A stretch of 64,000 nt of DNA from Rhodoferax ferrireducens T118 (GTDB taxonomy: Bacteria > Pseudomonadota > Gammaproteobacteria > Burkholderiales > Burkholderiaceae_C): assembly GCF_000013605.1 (NCBI RefSeq), contig NC_007908.1, forward strand, positions 2,108,001-2,172,000. The letters are read 5' to 3'. Below, piece after piece: positions 9,679 to 19,663 of the stretch. A program made the translations under genes and the position numbers. Each line of letters opens with the position of its first letter. Positions within the stretch are counted from its first letter, which is position 1. The notes beneath the pieces were generated by a model. It made no database searches. It saw only the letters and a program-made list of their open reading frames with translations, and was not told the DNA's origin.

Positions 9679-10032
9679 TCAGCCTGACAGGCCGAGCAGT
9701 TCGACGTCAAACTTCAATGTGGCATTGGGCGGAATGACACCACCGGCACCACGCGCGCCATAACCCAGCGCCGCCGGGATGATCAGGGTGCGTGAGCCGC
9801 CTACCTGCATGCCTGCCACGCCTTCGTCCCAACCTCGAATCACCATGCCGGCGCCCAGCGAAAAGACAAATGGGTCGTTGCGATCTTTGCTGGAGTCAAA
9901 CTTGGCACCTTGAACGCCGTCGTTATAAAGCCAGCCGGTGTAGTGAACCGTGACGCTTTGGCCCTTGGTCGCCTGTGGGCCGGAGCCGATTACGGTGTCT
10001 TCATATTGAAGTCCAGAGGGGGTCGTTGTCAT
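9679..10032 (-). CDS. FKBP-type peptidyl-prolyl cis-trans isomerase
   Basis: 117 aa, a single cytoplasmic FKBP domain without signal peptide. VTVHYTGWLYNDG, FVFSLGAGMVIRGWDEGVAGM and LIIPAALGYGARG contain the ligand-pocket aromatic and hydrophobic residues of the fold. It catalyses proline isomerisation. The start at ATG 10032 has AAGGA 6-7 nt upstream. It is a single-gene unit between the heat-shock operon and the HxlR-like gene, with a 50-bp repeat just upstream. Confidence 0.93.
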   Translation of the reverse strand: MTTTPSGLQYEDTVIGSGPQATKGQSVTVHYTGWLYNDGVQGAKFDSSKDRNDPFVFSLGAGMVIRGWDEGVAGMQVGGSRTLIIPAALGYGARGAGGVIPPNATLKFDVELLGLSG

Positions 10033-10047
10033 GTTGAAATCCTTGTT

Positions 10048-10097
10048 TGCTATAAAAAGTATAGCTTAATACGCCCTGTCTACAAGGGCTACAGCCA
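10048..10097 (-). repeat. 50-bp dispersed element, intergenic copy
   Basis: On the minus strand the copy starts TGGCTGTAGCCC and ends AAGCTATACTTTTTATAGC. Its centre has a self-complementary GCCCT/AGGGC pair. It lies between the HxlR-like gene and the FKBP gene, in the same orientation as both. Confidence 0.8.
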
Positions 10098-10127
10098 TTA
10101 ATAAAAAGTCTCAGCAGACCGGGGTGT

Positions 10128-10439
10128 TCAAATGTCTTTCTTGGCAAGGGTTGCCACCCATTTGGTGGCAAATGCCGGAAGGTCGGCCAAGCGTTTGAGC
10201 AGATCCGCCCCCAAAGTCGTGACGACGTAGCCCTCATTGCCATGATCGACCAGTCCGGCTGCGCGCAAATTCTTGATGCGGGTGTTCAGCGTGTTGGGAG
10301 TAATGGTGCCTACGCTGTCCTGCAGCAATCGAAAAGTCTGCGCGTGACCATCCCTCAAGGCCCACAGAACCCGAATGGCATAACGCGACTCGAGAAGTTC
10401 AAGCAGTTGACCGATTGCAGCATTTTCTTTGGAACTCAT
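10128..10439 (-). CDS. HxlR-like winged-helix transcriptional regulator
   Basis: 103 aa, one winged helix-turn-helix domain. LLELLESRYAIRVLWALRDG, then TFRLLQDSVGTITPNTLNTR (recognition-helix region) and a wing with LVDHGNEGYVVTTLGADLL, fit the HxlR/MarR-like pattern. It lacks the early Cys used for redox sensing in some HxlR proteins. The start at ATG 10439 is supported by AAGGAGAG 8 nt upstream. It is divergent from the ComFB-like gene, a possible target. The regulon is unknown. Confidence 0.75.
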   Translation of the reverse strand: MSSKENAAIGQLLELLESRYAIRVLWALRDGHAQTFRLLQDSVGTITPNTLNTRIKNLRAAGLVDHGNEGYVVTTLGADLLKRLADLPAFATKWVATLAKKDI

Positions 10440-10560
10440 GAGACAACTCTCCTTTTGGTATTGATTGATCGACGAGCGTCTTGAACTGGCAAAAGTCGTC
10501 AGACATTTGATATCTGTAGTTTTCCGGCGCTGGCCGAAACTATAGCGCAGATTGAAGACA

Positions 10561-10604
10561 TGCTACATGTTTCATAGCTATCATCAGTCGCACTGCCACA
10601 GCCA
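10561..10604 (-). repeat. Shortened variant of the 50-bp dispersed element
   Basis: On the minus strand GGCTGTGGC at one end and TAGCTATGAAACATGTAGCA at the other match the element ends, but the centre is about 6 nt shorter. It sits in the 276-bp gap between the HxlR-like and ComFB-like genes, where I see nothing else firm. Confidence 0.4.
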
Positions 10605-10715
10605 CGGAAGTTTTTCTCATTCTTTTTCAGGATGATTGTTCTTGTCAGGGGCCAGTGGAGCTGCTAAGGTGATTTTCTTGAAGGCTTGATGTCTGGCGAT
10701 ATTTTGGAGGATTTC

Positions 10716-11003
10716 ATGGTTATCAATTTTGAACAGGTTCACAATTATTACGAACGACTGGTGTTTGAGGCGGTGGCGCGGCAGTCTGCGGCGCACCCGG
10801 GTTTCACGTCCGATATGCTGGCTGATGTGGCCTGTGTCGCATTGAACCGCCTGCCTGCGCGTTATGTCCGGCACGATGTGGACATGATGTTCTACCTGAC
10901 TGAACATGAACGCCATGCCATCGAACAATCCATGGCCGAAGGGCTGATTTTTGCCTTTGCTTTTGTCGCTGATCGGGTGGCCAAGCGCCAGGCGCTGGTT
11001 TAA
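10716..11003 (+). CDS. ComFB-family protein (possible cyclic-dinucleotide receptor)
   Basis: 95 aa from ATG 10716, preferred over the ATG at 10686 because TTGGAGG lies 5-7 nt upstream. The pattern VHNYYERLVFEAV near the start and DVACVALNRLPARYVRHDVD in the middle is that of ComFB (late competence) proteins. The Cys-rich zinc motif of the Bacillus protein is absent. Recent work has proposed ComFB proteins as cyclic-di-nucleotide receptors, which would fit the large c-di-GMP gene block 6 kb away; that link is inference. It stands alone, divergent from the HxlR-like gene. I see nothing firm in the 284 bp downstream. Confidence 0.75.
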   Translation: MVINFEQVHNYYERLVFEAVARQSAAHPGFTSDMLADVACVALNRLPARYVRHDVDMMFYLTEHERHAIEQSMAEGLIFAFAFVADRVAKRQALV

Positions 11004-11287
11004 CAAGCCTGTTGGCTGATGTGGTTGGCGAGTTCAAGGACGCCAGCAAGGCATTTCAAGATTGCCGGGTATTGAGGGTGTGTTGGCGCGTGTTGTCTTG
11101 ATAGACGGTTAAAATATACCGCTTGGACTGTAATTTGATCGCTTTGAGTCCCGTTGTGCCGGCAATTATTTTTTAGTTGCACTTGGCCTCAGGGTAAACC
11201 TCGGGACGTTAGTGCTGGTGTAATCCCTAAAATGTGCTGCAGTGCAATACAGCTATTTCAGCTTCGAACTGTGCTTAAGGGAATCCC

Positions 11288-11821
11288 ATGCAATCCAAGA
11301 AAGTCGCTGAGCCAAAAGTCACCCAGCGGATCATAAAAAAATACCCTAACCGACGCCTTTACGACACCGACACGTCGAGTTACATCACGCTGGCCCAGGT
11401 CAAGCGCCTGGTGATGGACAGTGAGCCCTTTGTCGTGATGGATGTCAAAACCGGCGAAGACCTGACGCGCAGCATTCTGCTTCAAATCATTCTGGAAGAA
11501 GAGTCCAATGACTCTCCCATGTTCACCGCGCCAGTGCTGGCCAGTGTGATCCGTTTCTATGGCCATGCCATGCAGGGTTTCATGGGTGGCTACCTGGAAA
11601 AAAACATGCAGCAATTGATGGACGTTCAGGCCAAATTTGCAGAACAAAGCAAAGGTCTGTCACCGGAAATGTGGACCCAGTTCATGGCATTGCAGTCCCC
11701 CGTGCTGCAGAGCATGCTGGGCGGCAAACTGGAACAGTCCAAAAACCTGTTCGAGCAAATGCAGGAACAGATGCAAAAACAGACCGGTCAGATGCTCGGG
11801 GCGTTTGGCATCAAACGCTGA
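11288..11821 (+). CDS. phaR: Polyhydroxyalkanoate synthesis repressor PhaR
   Basis: 177 aa. The N-terminal DNA-binding domain is diagnostic: [20 protein letters not shown] followed by TLAQVKRLV and [21 protein letters not shown]-accumulation regulatory domain and a Gln/Met-rich C-terminal helix follow. PhaR binds PHA granules and represses phasin genes until polymer forms. The start ATG 11288 has AAGGGA 6 nt upstream. phaP/phaC genes are not in the window. rimO follows after 34 bp. Confidence 0.93.
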
Positions 11822-11855
11822 TCGTGGCGCGAATGCTGGAACAATTTATTTATTT

Positions 11856-13250
11856 ATGAGCGAAGTTATTACAAAAAGCAATACAGCACCCAAAGTCGGT
11901 TTCGTCAGCTTGGGTTGCGCCAAGGCGCTGACAGATTCCGAACTGATCCTCACGCAATTGAGCGCCGAGGGTTATCAAACCTCCAAGACATTTCAGGGTG
12001 CCGATCTGGTGATCGTCAACACTTGTGGTTTCATCGATGATGCGGTCAAAGAGAGTCTGGACACCATCGGTGAAGCGCTGGCCGAAAACGGCAAGGTGAT
12101 CGTCACCGGTTGTTTGGGCGCCAAGACCGCCGAGGGTGGTGGCAACCTGGTGCGGCAAATGCACCCGAGCGTGCTGGCCGTCACCGGCCCGCAGGCAACG
12201 CAGGAGGTGATGGATGCGGTGCATGCCAACCTGCCCAAGCCGCACGACCCGTTTATTGATCTGGTGCCCAATGCTTTTGGTGTGGCGGGCATCAAGCTCA
12301 CGCCCCGGCACTACGCCTACATCAAGATCAGCGAAGGCTGCAACCACCGCTGCACGTTTTGCATCATTCCGTCCATGCGCGGCGATCTGGTGTCGCGCCC
12401 GATTGGTGACGTGCTCAAGGAAGCGCGCGCCCTGTTTGAAGGCGGTGTGAAAGAGTTGCTGGTGATCAGCCAGGACACGTCAGCGTATGGCGTGGATGTC
12501 AAATACCGCACCGGTTTCTGGGATGGCAAACCCACCAAGACCCGCCTGCTGGAACTTGCCGCAGCACTGGGCGACATGGCTGAGCCTTATGGTGCCTGGG
12601 TGCGTTTGCACTATGTTTACCCGTACCCGAGTGTCGATGACTTGTTGCCTTTGATGGCCGCCGGCAAAGTGTTGCCCTACCTGGATGTGCCTCTGCAACA
12701 CAGTCACCCGGAGGTGCTCAAGCGCATGAAACGCCCGGCCAGCGGCGAGAAAAATCTGGAGCGCATCCAGCGCTGGCGTGAGGTCTGTCCCGATATTGTG
12801 GTGCGCAGCACGTTCATCGCAGGATTTCCGGGCGAAACGGAAGAAGAGTTTTCGCATTTGCTCGATTTCATGCGGGAGGCTCAAATTGACCGTGCCGGTT
12901 GTTTTGCCTACAGCCCGGTGCAGGGTGCTGTCGCCAATGACATTGGCGGCATGTTGCCGATTGAATTGCGCGAAGAGCGGCGCGCACGCTTCATGGCGGT
13001 CGCCGAGGCAGTCTCAAGCGCCAAACTGCAACAGCGCATCGGCGCCACGATGCAGGTGTTGGTCGATTCCGCGCCTGGTTTGGGTAAAAAGGGTGGCCTC
13101 GGCCGCTCCTATGCCGATGCGCCTGAGATTGACGGTGTGGTGAAACTGCTGCCGCCGGAAAAGATCAGCAAGACTTTACGGGTTGGTGAATTTACCAAAG
13201 CGCGCATTGTCGGTGCACAGGGACACGATCTTGTGGCTCAGCCGTTTTAA
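11856..13250 (+). CDS. rimO: Ribosomal protein S12 methylthiotransferase RimO
   Basis: 464 aa, radical-SAM enzyme that adds a methylthio group to the conserved Asp of ribosomal protein S12. The UPF0004 domain carries three Cys for the auxiliary cluster (SLGCAK, VNTCGF, VTGCLG). The radical-SAM motif is [15 protein letters not shown], and a TRAM domain closes the protein. I place the start at ATG 11856 (MSEVITKS), because the frame upstream is only an extension across phaR. Confidence 0.96.
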
Positions 13251-13311
13251 GATTCAAGCCTTGAAACATTTCAGGACAAGCCGGGAGCCAATGCAAGAGC
13301 AGTGCTTCCTG

Positions 13312-13353
13312 GCCAAAAAAAAACCAGAAATCTTGCTAGAAGATCTCTGGTTT
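13312..13353 (-). terminator. Intrinsic terminator of tRNA-Leu
   Basis: On the minus strand, outer stem AAACCAGA/TCTGGTTT and inner stem ATCTT/AAGAT, followed by a run of nine T (13312-13320), about 10 nt beyond the encoded CCA. Confidence 0.85.
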
Positions 13354-13363
13354 TCATTAACAT

Positions 13364-13448
13364 TGGTGCCCGGAAGAGGACTCGAACCTCCACACCTTTC
13401 GGCACACGGACCTGAACCGTGCGCGTCTACCAATTCCGCCATCCGGGC
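13364..13448 (-). tRNA. tRNA-Leu (anticodon CAG)
   Basis: 85 nt on the minus strand. It starts GCCCGGAT, pairs with the 3' acceptor ATCCGGGC-type end (TTCCGGGCACCA), and has D-loop AATTGGTAGACG. The anticodon arm is CACGG-TTCAGGT-CCGTG, giving CAG. A long variable arm (TGCCGAAAGGTGT) is typical of Leu tRNA, followed by T-arm GGTTCGAGTCC. CCA is encoded. Confidence 0.96.
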
Positions 13449-13498
13449 ATTTCAGGAAAGAGGATTATTGTATCAAAAATATTAGCCAAACCAGCGGC

Positions 13499-15739
13499 TT
13501 GCTGGACGAAGTTGAAGGAACCGTGCTGGGGCACCGTGATGGACATGGGTTTGTGACCCGTGATGACGGTCAACCCGACATCTATTTGCCACCCAACGAG
13601 ATGCGTGCCGTGCTGCACAAGGACCGGGTCAAGGTGCGCATTGTGCGCAGTGATCGCAAAGGTCGCCCCGAAGGCCGCGTGCTTGAGATCATCGAAAGAA
13701 CAAGTCAAACCATCATTGGGCGCTTGTTGCAGGAAAGTGGCATCTGGATTGTGGTGCCGGAAGACAAATGCTACGGGCAGGATGTATTGATTCCGAAGTC
13801 GGCGACCGGCCTGGCCAAGCCGGGTCAGGTCGTGGTCGTTGAGTTGACCGAGCCACCGTCCCTGTACGGACAGCCGGTTGGGCGCATCAAGGAAATACTC
13901 GGCGAGGTCGACGACCCCGGCATGGAGATTGAAATTGCGGTGCGCAAATACAGTGTGCCGCATGAGTTCTCAGAGGCCTGCACTGCATTGGCGCGCACCT
14001 TGCCCGACCACGTGCGTCCGCAAGACAAGAAGCACCGGGTCGATCTGACCGACGTGCCCTTGGTCACGATCGACGGCGAGGATGCCCGTGATTTTGACGA
14101 TGCGGTGTACTGCGAACCAGTGAAAATTGGCAAGGGCAAGACGGCGGAGCAGGGCTGGCGTTTGCTGGTGGCCATTGCCGACGTGAGCCATTATGTGGAA
14201 AACGGCTCGGCCATTGATATCGACGCCTATGAACGCGCCACCAGCGTGTATTTTCCGCGCCGCGTGATCCCGATGCTGCCGGAGAAACTCTCCAACGGTC
14301 TGTGTTCGCTCAACCCTGAAGTCGAACGCCTGTGCATGGTGTGCGACATGATGATCAGCGCGGACGGGGAGGTTTCGGCTTACCAGTTTTACCCGGCTGT
14401 GATGTGGAGCCATGCTCGCTTTACCTACACCGAGGTAGCTGCAATTTTGGCCAATACGCATGGCCCCGAAGCCCTCAAGCGCAAAGAGCGGGTAGGTGAT
14501 TTGATCAACCTGCACGATGTCTTTCAGGCCCTGCTGAAGGCGCGTGCACGCCGCGGCGCGGTTGATTTTGAAACCGTTGAGACGCAGATCGTGTGTGATG
14601 AGAGTGGGCGAATCGAGAAAATCATTCCGCGCACGCGCAACGATGCGCACAAAATTGTCGAAGAGGCCATGCTGGCGGCCAACGTCTGCAGTGCAGACTT
14701 TATTGCCCAGAGCAAGCATGCAGGGTTGTTTCGGGTGCATGAAGGCCCGACACCCGAGAAAAAAGAGATTCTGCGCAACTACCTTAAAGTGACCGGCGTG
14801 GGGCATTCCATCAGTGACAATCCCTCGCCGGGCGAGTTTCAGACCATTGCCAACGCCACCAAAGACCGGCCCGACGCCCAGCAGATTCACTCCATGCTGC
14901 TGCGTTCCATGCAGCAGGCGATTTACACGCCCGTGAATGAAGGGCATTTTGGTCTGGCGTTTGATGCCTATACCCATTTCACCAGTCCGATTCGGCGCTA
15001 CCCGGATCTGCTGGTGCACCGGGTCATCAAGGCGATTCTGGCCGGGACCAAATACCACTTGCCGGTGTTGCCGCTGCCGGGCGAGGCTCACGCCAAGCTC
15101 TCACGGCGACTCGAAAAGGGCTTGGCCGCGCGCGTCGCCGAGCCGGGGCAGAAGCCCAAAAAATTGAGTGCCGAAACGCAGGCCTGGCAAGCTGCGGGCA
15201 TGCATTGCAGCGCCAATGAACGTCGCGCCGACGAGGCCAGCCGCGATGTCGAAGCCTGGCTCAAGTGCAAGTACATGCGCGAGCATTTGGGTGAGGAGTA
15301 CGGGGGTGTTGTCAGCTCCGTGACCAGCTTCGGCATTTTTGTCACGCTGGACGCCATGTATGTTGAGGGCCTGGTGCATATCACGGAGCTCGGTGGCGAT
15401 TATTTCAAGTTTGATGAGATGCGCCAGGAGTTGCGCGGTGAGCGCACGGGTATGCGCTACGCGATTGGCACCCGGCTTCAGGTGCAGGTGAGCCGGGTGG
15501 ACCTGGATGGGCGACGCATTGATTTCCGGCTGATTCACGAGGGGGAGGCACTGGCGGCGCGGGGCGGCAAAGACAAGGAGTTGCCGCGCGCCGCTGGCAG
15601 CCGTGATGCTCCCGCTGGCGAGTCTGCCAATGCAGCGGGCAAGCGCCGCGCACGAAAAACTTCGGAACCCGATGTGCGCGCGCCAAAATCCGCCAGCAAG
15701 AGCAAGGATCCAGGACGCAAGCCGCGTCGACGCTCCTGA
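13499..15739 (+). CDS. rnr: Ribonuclease R (3'-5' exoribonuclease), start uncertain
   Basis: About 746 aa. Cold-shock domain starts GHRDGHGFVTRDDGQ. The RNB catalytic core includes the acidic site GEDARDFDDAVY and later FTSPIRRYPDLLVHR. The S1 domain follows (YGGVVSSVTSFGIFVTL), then a basic Lys/Arg-rich tail (RKTSEPDV...PGRKPRRRS). It degrades structured RNA processively. No in-frame ATG or GTG precedes the cold-shock domain. TTG 13499 is listed, but AAAGAGGA at 13457-13464 would better serve a non-AUG codon near 13472-13481. The winged-helix N-terminal domain of E. coli RNase R is absent. Confidence 0.9.
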   Translation: MLDEVEGTVLGHRDGHGFVTRDDGQPDIYLPPNEMRAVLHKDRVKVRIVRSDRKGRPEGRVLEIIERTSQTIIGRLLQESGIWIVVPEDKCYGQDVLIPKSATGLAKPGQVVVVELTEPPSLYGQPVGRIKEILGEVDDPGMEIEIAVRKYSVPHEFSEACTALARTLPDHVRPQDKKHRVDLTDVPLVTIDGEDARDFDDAVYCEPVKIGKGKTAEQGWRLLVAIADVSHYVENGSAIDIDAYERATSVYFPRRVIPMLPEKLSNGLCSLNPEVERLCMVCDMMISADGEVSAYQFYPAVMWSHARFTYTEVAAILANTHGPEALKRKERVGDLINLHDVFQALLKARARRGAVDFETVETQIVCDESGRIEKIIPRTRNDAHKIVEEAMLAANVCSADFIAQSKHAGLFRVHEGPTPEKKEILRNYLKVTGVGHSISDNPSPGEFQTIANATKDRPDAQQIHSMLLRSMQQAIYTPVNEGHFGLAFDAYTHFTSPIRRYPDLLVHRVIKAILAGTKYHLPVLPLPGEAHAKLSRRLEKGLAARVAEPGQKPKKLSAETQAWQAAGMHCSANERRADEASRDVEAWLKCKYMREHLGEEYGGVVSSVTSFGIFVTLDAMYVEGLVHITELGGDYFKFDEMRQELRGERTGMRYAIGTRLQVQVSRVDLDGRRIDFRLIHEGEALAARGGKDKELPRAAGSRDAPAGESANAAGKRRARKTSEPDVRAPKSASKSKDPGRKPRRRS

Positions 15740-15775
15740 TTTGAGACCACTAATTTCTTTACGTAAGCAACAGAT

Positions 15776-16531
15776 ATGACCTCAAATTCAAAAGTCGCCA
15801 TCGTCACCGGCGCGGGCAGTGGCATCGGCAAGGCGGCTGCGCTGGCGCTGCTGGCACACGGCTACCGGGTGGTGCTGGCCGGTCGACGCTCTGGGCCACT
15901 GGCCGAGGTGATCGCCTTGGGTGCGGCGCCCGAGCGAGCGCTGGCCGTGCCCACCGATGTGTCTGACGCTGATTCTGTCAAGGCACTGTTTGATGCCACG
16001 GTGAGCGCATTTGGGCGCGTTGATGTGCTGTTCAATAATGCGGGTGTCGGTGCGCCCGCTATTGCCCTGGAAGACCTGACGCTGGCGCAGTGGAATAATG
16101 TGGTGGACATCAACCTGACCGGTATGTTCCTGTGCATCCAGCAGGCGTTTCGGGTCATGAAGGCGCAGACCCCGCTAGGTGGGCGCATCATCAACAACGG
16201 CTCTATTTCTGCCACCACGCCGCGCCCCAATTCGATTGCCTACACCGCGACCAAACACGCCGTCACGGGCCTGACCAAGGCGGCTTCGCTTGATGGCCGC
16301 AAGTACGATATTGCCGTCGGGCAAATCGACGTTGGCAATGCCGCCACTGAGATGGCCCAGCGCATGGCAACCGGCATCTTGCAGGCCAATGGGGACATCG
16401 CCATCGAGCCGTTAATGGATGTCAACATCGTCGGCCAATCGGTGCTGTACATGGCCAATTTGCCGCTGGAAGCGAACGTGATGTTCCATACCGTGATGGC
16501 GACCAAGATGCCGTTTGCCGGGCGTGGCTAG
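15776..16531 (+). CDS. Short-chain dehydrogenase/reductase (classical SDR)
   Basis: 251 aa NAD(P)-dependent oxidoreductase. It has the TGAGSGIG cofactor motif (residues 12-19), NNAG, the active-site Ser in NNGSISA, and YTATK with the catalytic Tyr and Lys. Arg-rich AGRRSGP after beta-2 suggests NADP preference. It starts at ATG 15776, 36 bp after rnr, and may be cotranscribed. The substrate cannot be told from sequence. Confidence 0.88.
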   Translation: MTSNSKVAIVTGAGSGIGKAAALALLAHGYRVVLAGRRSGPLAEVIALGAAPERALAVPTDVSDADSVKALFDATVSAFGRVDVLFNNAGVGAPAIALEDLTLAQWNNVVDINLTGMFLCIQQAFRVMKAQTPLGGRIINNGSISATTPRPNSIAYTATKHAVTGLTKAASLDGRKYDIAVGQIDVGNAATEMAQRMATGILQANGDIAIEPLMDVNIVGQSVLYMANLPLEANVMFHTVMATKMPFAGRG

Positions 16532-16548
16532 ACTTTATATGAGAAATC

Positions 16549-16598
16549 GGGCTGTAGCCCTCATGTGGATTGCTTAATTAGCTACTATTTTTATAGTG
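16549..16598 (+). repeat. 50-bp dispersed element overlapping a stop codon
   Basis: The plus strand begins GGGCTGTAGCCC and ends TAGCTACTATTTTTATAGTG. It lies between convergent genes. Its last 8 bp encode, on the other strand, the final Leu codon CTA and TAA stop of the histidine kinase (stop at 16591). Confidence 0.85.
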
Positions 16599-18252
16599 TC
16601 TTGGTTTTCTTGGGCAGGATCACCCTGAACACCGTCCCCTGTCCCAATTCGCTCTTGACCTCAATGCGCCCATCGTGTTTTTTGACAATACCGTAAGCCA
16701 GTGAAAGGCCCAGCCCGGTGCCTTGGCCGACTGGTTTGGTCGTGAAGAACGGTTCAAAAATCCGGGACAGATGCTCCGGCTGGATGCCGCGGCCGCTGTC
16801 TTGCACTTCCACCCACACACAGGCGTCGTCGTGCCCGGTGCGGATGGCAATGGTGCCACGCCCTTCAATGGCGTGCGAGGCGTTGATCAAGAGGTTCATG
16901 AACACCTGGTTAAGCTGAAAAGCAAAGCATTCGACTTGCGGAATACCTGCAAACTCCTTGATCACCTCGGCCTTGTACTTGAGCTCGTTCCAGACCACGC
17001 GCAAGGTGCTCTCCAGCCCGGCCTCCAGGTCGGCCCACTGGCGCTCTGATTCATCCACATGAGAAAAATCTTTCAAGTCCTGCACGATGCGCGTGACGCG
17101 CTTGAGCCCGTCCAGCGATTCGACGAGCAAGTTGGCGACGTCTTCGCGCAGGAACTCGACATCAATGTCCGCCTTGACCTGGTTTATCTCTTGCGTCGCC
17201 GCCCCAGGGAGGGCGCCTTCAGCCTTCTCGTAGACCGACAGCAACCTGAGCATGTCGGTGACATAGCGCTGCAAGGAGCCCAGATTGGAGTTGACAAACC
17301 CCACCGGATTGTTGATTTCATGCGCGACGCCGGCCGCCAGTTGGCCGATGGACGCCATGCGCTCCGATTGCAGCAGCTGGTTTTGCGCCTCTTCCAGTCG
17401 CTTGATCAAAATGGCCTGGCGCTCCTTTTCCTGCTGCAGCGTCTCATTGGCGGTATTCAAGTCGGCTGTTCGGGATCGCACCCTTTGTTCCAGCAAGTCG
17501 CGCGATTCACGCAATGCGGCTTCGGCCAGCGTGCGCTGGGTGATGTCCTGAAAACCAAACACGCGGCCGATAATCTGCTCACCCAGGTACTGCGGACGCG
17601 AGCTGACCTCGAACACGCGACCGTCCTGGTGGTGCAGCAGGTCTTCGGTCTCGCGCTTGTCCACGATCGCACCCAGTCGCGCGTGAAGCAGCCCGGACTC
17701 GATGACACGCCCGGCCACAAAACCCAGAATGCGCGCATCGTCATGCGAGTCGAGCAGATCGTCAGAAATCTCCCACATCTTGCCAAACAGGCGGTTCATA
17801 CTCTCGATCCGGCCTTGCCAGCCAATGACCAGGATGCCATTGCCAGTGGACTCCAGCGTGGCTCGCAACTGCGACAAGGTTTGTGCCAGCGCGTCCTCCG
17901 CCTTGCGCTCATTGCGGGTCTGCACGGCCTGCACCAGCAGCAGAGGCGCCCCGTCTTGGTCAAGCAGCCGAATTGACTTGCTGACCGTCAAAAGTTCTCC
18001 CTGCGCGCAGCGATACTGCCCCTCCTGACTCTGTACTTCAAGACACTGGCCAGTTCGAACGTCCTCCCAATAAAAAACATCCTGTAGCGCACTTTCAATC
18101 TCGGTGATCGCCAAGCCCTGCAACTGCGCCAGCGAGTAGCCCAGTGTCTTGACCACCGACGCGTTGGCCATCATGATCTGCAGTGTTGCCGGGTTGACCA
18201 ACAGCACCATCTCGGGGCTGTTGTCGAGCATCAGTCTGGCCAGCGCATTCAT
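16591..18252 (-). CDS. PAS-domain sensor histidine kinase
   Basis: 553 aa, no membrane segment. Two PAS domains (about 5-115 and 125-245) and a coiled coil lead to the H-box ([12 protein letters not shown], His near 311) and an HATPase domain with the N-box region INASHAI, G1 [16 protein letters not shown] and G2 GTGLGLSLA. No receiver is fused to it. Its ATG overlaps the stop of the HD-GYP gene (ATGA), so it ends a signalling operon. Likely partners are the REC domains at 19664-21013 and 22144-26211 (inference). The stop codon is supplied by a 50-bp repeat. Confidence 0.9.
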   Translation of the reverse strand: MNALARLMLDNSPEMVLLVNPATLQIMMANASVVKTLGYSLAQLQGLAITEIESALQDVFYWEDVRTGQCLEVQSQEGQYRCAQGELLTVSKSIRLLDQDGAPLLLVQAVQTRNERKAEDALAQTLSQLRATLESTGNGILVIGWQGRIESMNRLFGKMWEISDDLLDSHDDARILGFVAGRVIESGLLHARLGAIVDKRETEDLLHHQDGRVFEVSSRPQYLGEQIIGRVFGFQDITQRTLAEAALRESRDLLEQRVRSRTADLNTANETLQQEKERQAILIKRLEEAQNQLLQSERMASIGQLAAGVAHEINNPVGFVNSNLGSLQRYVTDMLRLLSVYEKAEGALPGAATQEINQVKADIDVEFLREDVANLLVESLDGLKRVTRIVQDLKDFSHVDESERQWADLEAGLESTLRVVWNELKYKAEVIKEFAGIPQVECFAFQLNQVFMNLLINASHAIEGRGTIAIRTGHDDACVWVEVQDSGRGIQPEHLSRIFEPFFTTKPVGQGTGLGLSLAYGIVKKHDGRIEVKSELGQGTVFRVILPKKTKTL

Positions 18253-19544
18253 GGCATGCCCGCCTGTGGCCGTGCAGAGGACGCATCAAAGTAGTAGCTG
18301 ACCCGTTTGCGCGGGCTCAAGTAGTTGTACACCTCTTGCGGCACTTGGGCCGGCCGGATGGCTTTCGCAATGTTGACCTCGGTCTCACGTTCCATGTCAA
18401 GCAGGATGGCTTCATCCTTGGGCACCTCGGCGTCGTACACCATCAACGTGGGCTTCATGGGGCGTGCCGTGTTGACGGTCACCACCATGCCAATGGCGCC
18501 GTTGGATAGCTGGACGATCGTGCCTGGCGGATACACCCCCAGACATCGAATGAAGACCTGCAGCAGCTTGGGATCGAACTTGCTGCGTAACTTGGCAAAC
18601 ATGAGGGACAGTGCTTCATGCGGTGTCAGCGCATCGGCAATGGCAGACGGGTTGCACAACTCATCGTAATAATTGGCAATGACCACAATGCGCGACAGCA
18701 GGCTGACCGATTCGCCTTGGAGCTTGGCCGGATAGCCGCTGCCGTCAAACAGCTCGTGATGCTCCCGGATGATTGACAGCGCTGCCGGTGCCAGACCCAT
18801 GCGCTGACCCATCCCCACTCCAAACTGGCAGTGCATTTCATAGAAACTGCGCTCTGCCTGCGTCAGTGCTTCGGTTTTGCGCAAGATCTTGTCGGGCACT
18901 TCTTTGTGCCCAATATCGTGCAGCAGCGCACCGACGCCGAGCACGCTCACGACCTCAACGGGCAGTTTGATGTCGCGGGCCATCATGATCGACAGCATGG
19001 TGACGTTAAGCGAATGCAAGTACAGCTCTTCGCCCCCCATCTTGTCGCCCATCACATGAATCGCCAGTTCCGGGGCACTGAGAATCGAATCGGTGATCTG
19101 GCCAATCAGCAGGGTGGCCTGCTGCACGGTTTCAAGCGGTCGGCTGTACAGGTTTTTCTCGATGTTGCGGATGGTCTTGGCGGTGTTGACAAAGGCATTC
19201 TCGATGCGCTCGGTCGCCTGCCTTCGCAGCCGCATCTGCGCCATCATGGCCTGCTTGGTCAGCATGATCTGGGACAGCTCCGGCGCCATGCTGGCAGCCG
19301 CAGCCGTGTTGGGTATGGGGGTGAGCGGCGCGACCACCTGGGGAGGGGGACTGCCCTCGCTCAGTTCCTGGCTGAAGCGCACCGTCTTCAGACCCAGGTT
19401 GCGGATCAGCGTGATTTGTTCCTCGGACTTGATCCTGAAATGGCCAAACGCGAACGGATGCTCAAACCACTTCAAGTCAAGATGGACGTACAGCCCCACG
19501 CGAAGCTGGTCCACGGAGATATTGCGGTTGGCCGTGGCGTTCAA
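18249..19544 (-). CDS. HD-GYP cyclic-di-GMP phosphodiesterase with DUF3391 N-terminus
   Basis: 431 aa. The N-terminal DUF3391-like domain (about 8-130, VDQLRVGLYVHLDLKWFEHP) precedes an HD-GYP domain with LLHDIGH near 208 and EHHELFDGSGYP near 260-270. The HD metal ligands and GYP are intact; the usual HDIGK Lys is His. The predicted activity is c-di-GMP hydrolysis to pGpG/GMP. The start is TTG 19544 with AGGAG 6-7 nt upstream, and that site lies inside a palindrome (19545-19558). The gene overlaps the histidine kinase by 4 bp. Confidence 0.9.
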   Translation of the reverse strand: MNATANRNISVDQLRVGLYVHLDLKWFEHPFAFGHFRIKSEEQITLIRNLGLKTVRFSQELSEGSPPPQVVAPLTPIPNTAAAASMAPELSQIMLTKQAMMAQMRLRRQATERIENAFVNTAKTIRNIEKNLYSRPLETVQQATLLIGQITDSILSAPELAIHVMGDKMGGEELYLHSLNVTMLSIMMARDIKLPVEVVSVLGVGALLHDIGHKEVPDKILRKTEALTQAERSFYEMHCQFGVGMGQRMGLAPAALSIIREHHELFDGSGYPAKLQGESVSLLSRIVVIANYYDELCNPSAIADALTPHEALSLMFAKLRSKFDPKLLQVFIRCLGVYPPGTIVQLSNGAIGMVVTVNTARPMKPTLMVYDAEVPKDEAILLDMERETEVNIAKAIRPAQVPQEVYNYLSPRKRVSYYFDASSARPQAGMP

Positions 19545-19663
19545 ACCAGGCTCCTGGTCGCCTTGTCACAACCCAAGCCGCGGGTAAAAACCCGGCGCTG
19601 GCGGGCCGGTCCAAAAATCTGGCGCTTGTTTGTGTATCGGATGTTCATTGAGAAAATTCCCAC

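Noticed and set aside
13254..13442. 62-codon minus-strand ORF
   Set aside because: It is the translation of tRNA-Leu and its terminator.
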